DNA from: Acanthaster planci
Taxonomy: Eukaryota > Echinodermata > Asteroidea > Valvatida > Acanthasteridae
Assembly (NCBI RefSeq): GCF_001949145.1
Contig: NW_019091387.1
Span: 155,207-219,206 of the forward strand
DNA length: 64,000 nt
Direction of reading: 5' to 3'
Below the pieces are notes generated by a model, which made no database searches, was not told where the DNA came from, and saw only the letters and a list, made by a program, of their open reading frames with translations. Each line of letters starts with the position of its first letter. Within the stretch, counting starts at the first letter, position 1. This document shows positions 62,001 through 64,000 of this stretch, one piece after another. The position numbers were made by a program, and so were the translations under genes.

Positions 62001-63813
62001 AAAAATGGGGATTGTAACACGTATGTCGAATGAGATTATTGTAAGAGCAGTTTTATACAAAAACAGGTAAAATACATTTGTTCTTTACAAGAAATACCAA
62101 ACACTAATGGTGATAACAAACAGGCATTATCAGGGACTACTGGGATAAAAGACTGGAGGAAATATTTAAAGCAGAACAAATCCACTTCCTTAATTCATGA
62201 AATTCGGGGACAAGCCAACAGCTAAAAAGTTGGCAGAATTGTACATGGGGGAGCATCAAGAGCTGAGCAAACTCAGTCCAAGTCCTACCCCCGACAGACA
62301 CCAGCAGCAGCAGGAGAAACAGGGCCAGGTGAGCCGATCTCAGCGATGGGAAGAAGATTCTGAAGATCCCAGCCAGCCGTTTGATGAACAGCAGGTCAAC
62401 TCTGTACCTGTGAACATCAAGATCACGATCACTTGAAAAGAAAAGCCATCTTTCTCATATTGTTTTCAGATATCACATTTTCGGACAAGTGCTTTTTCAA
62501 AAAGGTGAGATACATGTATAAGCTTCCTGTACAAATTTCATTTCAGGAAATTTTCAGGAAAGGAATTTCAGCTCGATTTCTGACTCAACCGGTCTGATTT
62601 AAGTATTACAGGGAGCCAACCAATAGACAAAAATTAACAGAGCAGAGCATCACTCACTGTGTGGTTCCAGGTACTGTTTTCACATTCATGTCATAAAATC
62701 TAATGTATCCAATGTCTGTCACAACAGAATGACTCGCCAGTTTTTGCAAAGTTGCCAAAAGCTGAACATTTATTTTCCTCGCTTCAGAAAGCTCATGTGA
62801 GTACGGGTGTGGCAAACTCAATTTCAGGCATGTAACCTACATGCATTAATAATGGCTTTGTCAACTGTGCCGTGCAGGGCAGGGGATATGAATGGTAGAT
62901 CACTGTGCATCCTGAAACAGTTGAGCCAAAACTTACGTAAATTCTCTTTTTCAATTCACTGGAATTCTTATAGCCTATTAATTACAGTTTTAAATTAAGA
63001 AATTCTGCATCAGAAAATCAGCTTGTTGCAATAGTTCTGGTTGACAAATGGATCTTTCTCTTGATTACTTTAAGTGCACAAAGAAATTTCCAAATGATCC
63101 GGAACTGGTTAAACCGATCCAAAACTAGGAAAAGTGTCATTGTCACTGTTATCAATACTACATGTACATGTCCTTGTGAAAATTTCAATTTGGAAAACGA
63201 TATTGTACCAGGTAGAATCTCCTGCACACAAAGTGTACTATTGACCACATGCCACTGGAATTTAATTATTATTTGAGCTGCAATCGAACTGAATAATTTT
63301 TTAAATTCAGCATGCATCACGGTCATGCATAGGCCTAGCCCACGTTGGACATTGTCTTCATTTACACTAGGACTGACTTCCAGGGTATAAAGTCCTCCTA
63401 CAATGCGAAATTTTTCTCACATTTTTACCTGGCGATTTAGTAATTTCAACAAAGCATTTATGGAATTTGGGATACAAGGCACTTGTGAGTGACATTTGAA
63501 CTGTCTTCCCCAGATAAAAATGGGAGAAACCATTGAAAAAATTTCGCATTGTGGGAGGAATACCCTGGACGTCAGCTGCAATGCAATGTAGACGACATCC
63601 AATGTGGGCTAGCATAGGCCCTACGTCCAAAACTAGGAAAATGATTAACAACATGACTTGCTTTACAGTACACTACTATAGGTCAGTGTGACTGTGTGAG
63701 TATAATACAAATACTAATACTATAGGCCTACGCCTACATAGTTAGTAGGCTAGGCCTACACGGTACACTTACTTCTTTGCCTTGCTATCTTGAACTCTCC
63801 ACAATATCGCCAT
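46835..63813 (-). CDS. ABCD4: ABC transporter subfamily D member 4 (ABCD4-like half-transporter), complete, 14 exons
   Basis: Spliced by hand into an intact 644-residue protein. In vertebrates ABCD4 is a lysosomal ABC half-transporter that works with LMBRD1 to release cobalamin into the cytosol; that role here is inferred from family. Seen in the sequence: an N-terminal six-helix membrane domain (about residues 40-345) with an EAA-like segment NAEAAAFY near 234-241; a hydrophilic acidic linker (about 355-430); then a nucleotide-binding domain with Walker A GPTGSGKT (458-465), Q-loop Q498, signature LTPGEMQ (561-567), Walker B ending FLDE (583-586) and H-loop H615. Exon joins: 63773-63813, 62289-62407, 61168-61295, 60308-60450, 59663-59779, 57880-58005, 57167-57312, 56061-56182, 55285-55376, 52624-52916, 50862-51064, 49716-49824, 47471-47578, 46835-47022. 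The start ATG sits in ACCATGG, a strong Kozak context. Vertebrate ABCD4 is about 606 residues from memory; the extra length is mostly in the linker. The usual Arg after the signature is Cys568. No exon is lost to the 53736-54279 gap, because the frame joins correctly across it. Confidence 0.93.
47471..47578 (-). CDS. ABCD4: ABCD4 exon 13 (ABC signature)
   Basis: Encodes about residues 547-582 plus one base. The segment [23 protein letters not shown] is the ABCD-type signature region; Cys568 (codon TGC at 47516-47514) stands where family members usually have Arg. Acceptor CTTCCAG, donor GTGAGT. Confidence 0.94.
47579..49715. other. ABCD4 intron with nested repeats
   Basis: The intron between exons 12 and 13 contains the complete TTAA element at 47943-48539. 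Around it, AT-rich GATTTAAATCAA-type inverted motifs occur near 47770-47830 and 49362-49405, possibly an older host element. The neighbouring exon 13-14 intron (47023-47470) shows nothing recognisable. Confidence 0.55.
47943..48539 (+). mobile_element. TTAA-flanked piggyBac-like non-autonomous element, copy 2 (597 bp)
   Basis: It starts TTAAACACTTCCTGCCGGGG and ends CCCCGGCATGAAGTGGTTAA. The internal sequence aligns along its length with 51209-51802, sharing for example TGTAACAAAAGACC and GACAATTACATAACACCGCA. No open frame long enough for a transposase. Confidence 0.85.
49716..49824 (-). CDS. ABCD4: ABCD4 exon 12
   Basis: Encodes about residues 511-547. It starts VIYP, the usual continuation after LREQ in ABCD proteins, then a helical subdomain ending HLYERIG. 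Acceptor TTGTAG, donor GTGAGT; phase 1. Confidence 0.92.
49825..50861. other. ABCD4 intron, nothing recognised
   Basis: 1.0 kb AT-rich intron between exons 11 and 12; no repeat or coding signal stood out. Confidence 0.65.
50862..51064 (-). CDS. ABCD4: ABCD4 exon 11 (Walker A and Q-loop)
   Basis: Encodes about residues 443-510. Walker A is GPTGSGKTS and the Q-loop is MFVPQKPF, followed by TDGTLKEQ. Acceptor CCGCAG, donor GTAAAG; phase 0. Confidence 0.96.
51209..51802 (+). mobile_element. TTAA-flanked piggyBac-like non-autonomous element, copy 3 (594 bp)
   Basis: It starts TCAACCTCTTGCTGCCGGGG (one change from TTAA) and ends CAAGTGGTTAA. It lies in the same orientation as copy 2, with high similarity over most of the length. 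It sits in the ABCD4 intron between exons 10 and 11. Confidence 0.85.
52316..52567. mobile_element. Inverted-repeat miniature element next to ABCD4 exon 10
   Basis: The left end GGGCCCAATTTCAAGGTGCTGCTTACCGC matches the reverse complement of the right end (AGGCCCAATTTCATGGTGCTGCTTACCGC) at nearly every base. It is about 250 bp, with the interior built of TTAGC/GCTTAC words. It ends only about 57 bases from the exon 10 donor. A related single end lies near 60717. Superfamily undetermined. Confidence 0.8.
52624..52916 (-). CDS. ABCD4: ABCD4 exon 10 (membrane-to-nucleotide-binding domain linker)
   Basis: Encodes about residues 345-443 and is the largest exon. It begins RIGELIESL, continuing AGYSH from exon 9, passes through a hydrophilic stretch rich in Asp, Gln, Arg, Ser and Gly, and ends with the first strand of the nucleotide-binding domain ([19 protein letters not shown]). 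Acceptor TTTCAG, donor GTGAGG. The central part is where this protein is longer than the vertebrate form as I remember it. Confidence 0.9.
52917..55284. other. ABCD4 intron containing an assembly gap
   Basis: 2.4 kb between exons 9 and 10 with 544 N at 53736-54279. Exon 9 and exon 10 join in frame and in family order, so no exon is expected in the gap. Words like CAGCAAAGTCAGTTGCTGAGC near 53250-53370 suggest a decayed repeat. Confidence 0.65.
53736..54279. other. Assembly gap (544 N)
   Basis: Unresolved bases within the ABCD4 intron between exons 9 and 10. Confidence 0.95.
55285..55376 (-). CDS. ABCD4: ABCD4 exon 9
   Basis: Encodes about residues 315-345, with [20 protein letters not shown] (TM6) and the AGYSHRI coupling segment split onto exon 10. 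Acceptor ATCACAG, donor GTAAGT; phase 2. Confidence 0.95.
56061..56182 (-). CDS. ABCD4: ABCD4 exon 8
   Basis: Encodes about residues 274-314, with [20 protein letters not shown] (TM5) strongly matching the ABCD4 family. Acceptor TTGACAG, donor GTAAGA; phase 0. Confidence 0.95.
56614..57066. mobile_element. pogo-like miniature element (453 bp) with TA target duplication
   Basis: The left end CAGTGGAGCGCCGCTATAAC and the right end (reverse complement CAGTGGAACGTCGCTGTACC) are imperfect inverted repeats, flanked by TA on both sides (56612-56613, 57067-57068). CAGTGGAAC-type termini with TA duplication fit pogo/Tigger-like elements of the Tc1/mariner group. It lies in the ABCD4 intron between exons 7 and 8, about 100 bases from exon 7. 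There is no transposase frame. Confidence 0.8.
57167..57312 (-). CDS. ABCD4: ABCD4 exon 7 (EAA-like motif)
   Basis: Encodes residues 225-273 plus part of 274. It contains [16 protein letters not shown], matching the ABCD-subfamily E-E-I-A-FY type segment between TM4 and TM5, then a charged helix. Acceptor GGCTAG, donor GTAGGG; phase 1. Confidence 0.93.
57880..58005 (-). CDS. ABCD4: ABCD4 exon 6
   Basis: Encodes about residues 183-225: TM4 ([18 protein letters not shown]) and the cytosolic [10 protein letters not shown], which continues as FKHVQIR in exon 7. Acceptor TTACAG, donor GTGAGC; phase 2. Confidence 0.93.
58006..59662. other. ABCD4 introns of the 5' half, no named content
   Basis: This 1.7 kb intron between exons 5 and 6 shows no recognised feature beyond homopolymer runs. 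The same holds for the smaller introns 55377-56060, 57313-57879, 59780-60307 and 61296-62288. Confidence 0.6.
59663..59779 (-). CDS. ABCD4: ABCD4 exon 5
   Basis: Encodes about residues 144-183. It starts with [12 protein letters not shown], the ABCD-family NPDQRI-(T/S)-DV-RF-like motif, and continues into TM3 ([16 protein letters not shown]). Acceptor CTTCCAG, donor GTAAGT; phase 2. Confidence 0.93.
60308..60450 (-). CDS. ABCD4: ABCD4 exon 4
   Basis: Encodes residues 97-143 plus part of 144. It carries the cytosolic helix with [14 protein letters not shown] and the ABCD-subfamily pattern [11 protein letters not shown], which runs into DQRI of the next exon. Acceptor GTTGCAG, donor GTAAGA; phase 2. 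Confidence 0.92.
60717..60850 (+). repeat. Partial inverted-repeat-element end related to 52316-52567
   Basis: GGGCACAATTTCATAAAGCTGTTTAACAGTT resembles the GGGCCCAATTTCA-GGTGCTGCTTACC terminus of the element at 52316. TTAGCAAAA/GCTTACC words follow. No matching second end was identified. Confidence 0.45.
61168..61295 (-). CDS. ABCD4: ABCD4 exon 3
   Basis: Encodes about residues 54-96, including the ABCD4-typical [10 protein letters not shown], the end of TM1 and the luminal loop, then TM2 (MLYICLIAL). Acceptor TTTCTCAG, donor GTAAGG; ends in phase 0. Confidence 0.9.
62289..62407 (-). CDS. ABCD4: ABCD4 exon 2 (first membrane helix)
   Basis: Encodes about residues 14-54. The basic stretch [10 protein letters not shown] is followed by a Leu-rich helix ([13 protein letters not shown]), as at the start of TM1 in ABCD proteins. 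Acceptor TTCACAG, donor GTAGGA; the exon ends in phase 1. Confidence 0.85.
62408..63772. other. First ABCD4 intron with fold-back element
   Basis: 1.4 kb between exons 1 and 2, holding the fold-back element at 63330-63620. Otherwise nothing recognised. Confidence 0.65.
63330..63620. mobile_element. Fold-back element with arms of about 85 bp
   Basis: The left arm (about 63334-63420) and the reverse complement of the right arm (about 63532-63613) share blocks in the same order: TAGCCCAC(G/A)TTGGA, CCAGGGTAT, TCCTCC(T/C)ACAATGCGAAATTTTT. A loop of about 110 bases lies between. Long terminal arms relative to total size suggest a fold-back or miniature DNA transposon. Confidence 0.75.
63773..63813 (-). 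CDS. ABCD4: ABCD4 exon 1 (start codon)
   Basis: This exon encodes residues 1-13 plus two bases of codon 14. ATG is at 63813-63811 in the context ACCATGG, and the donor is GTAAGT. It is the only exon too short to recognise by homology alone; support comes from the Kozak context, the donor, and in-frame joining to exon 2. Confidence 0.75.
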
Positions 63814-64000
63814 GGTGCTTTATGAACTGCTTCACCAACGATAAAAGTAGACTTGACACATCAAATTGGCAGTGCAGACTGTGGGTGGTGCCGGTGCTCA
63901 GGTGGAGCAAGAGGTAAAAAGCAAGCGGTATCACGAAAGGCTTAACCTCGAACTACCCGCACATGCTGCAGGGCTGAAGCTCGTACTGAACCCTGTTAAT
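63814..64000 (-). promoter_or_regulatory. Immediate upstream region of ABCD4 (5' UTR/promoter, unresolved)
   Basis: The 187 bases upstream of the start codon must include the 5' UTR and possibly the core promoter. I saw no TATA box; the stretch is moderately GC-rich. The transcription start cannot be placed from sequence alone. Confidence 0.35.

Overview
This window is animal nuclear DNA. It has long GT-AG introns, coding sequence cut into exons of about 40-300 bases, dense intronic repeats, a draft-assembly look (N runs at 16343-17157 and 53736-54279), and two recognisable metazoan membrane-transporter genes. The abundant TACATGTA-type motifs and many short DNA transposons suggest a marine invertebrate, perhaps a deuterostome such as an echinoderm or amphioxus. 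That placement is inference; nothing here fixes the species.

Both genes lie on the minus strand, head to tail. On the right (63813 down to 46835) is a complete 14-exon ABC half-transporter gene that I identify as ABCD4, the lysosomal cobalamin-export ABC protein of vertebrates. I spliced it by hand: every junction is GT-AG, the frame stays open from ATG to TAA, and the product is 644 residues. On the left is the 5' part of a sodium/chloride-dependent neurotransmitter transporter (SLC6 family), closest in motifs to the glycine transporters GlyT1/GlyT2. It has a candidate promoter and untranslated first exon near 41255-41490, a start codon at 35518, and six coding exons (residues 1-301, membrane segments 1-6) down to 6168. 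The remaining exons lie beyond the left edge. The two genes are separated by about 5.3 kb (41491-46834), whose promoter-proximal part is visibly CpG-rich.

The introns carry most of the unusual content. There are three copies of a roughly 600-bp TTAA-flanked piggyBac-like element, one broken by an assembly gap. There are also pogo-like and hAT-like miniature elements, several other inverted-repeat elements, a LINE 3' end and a tRNA-like SINE with similar tails, and a 17-bp minisatellite. The two genes have no evident functional link. I did not find a novel multi-gene system. The most useful leads are the transposon families, the probably mis-sized gap, and an overlapping upstream ORF in the transporter leader.
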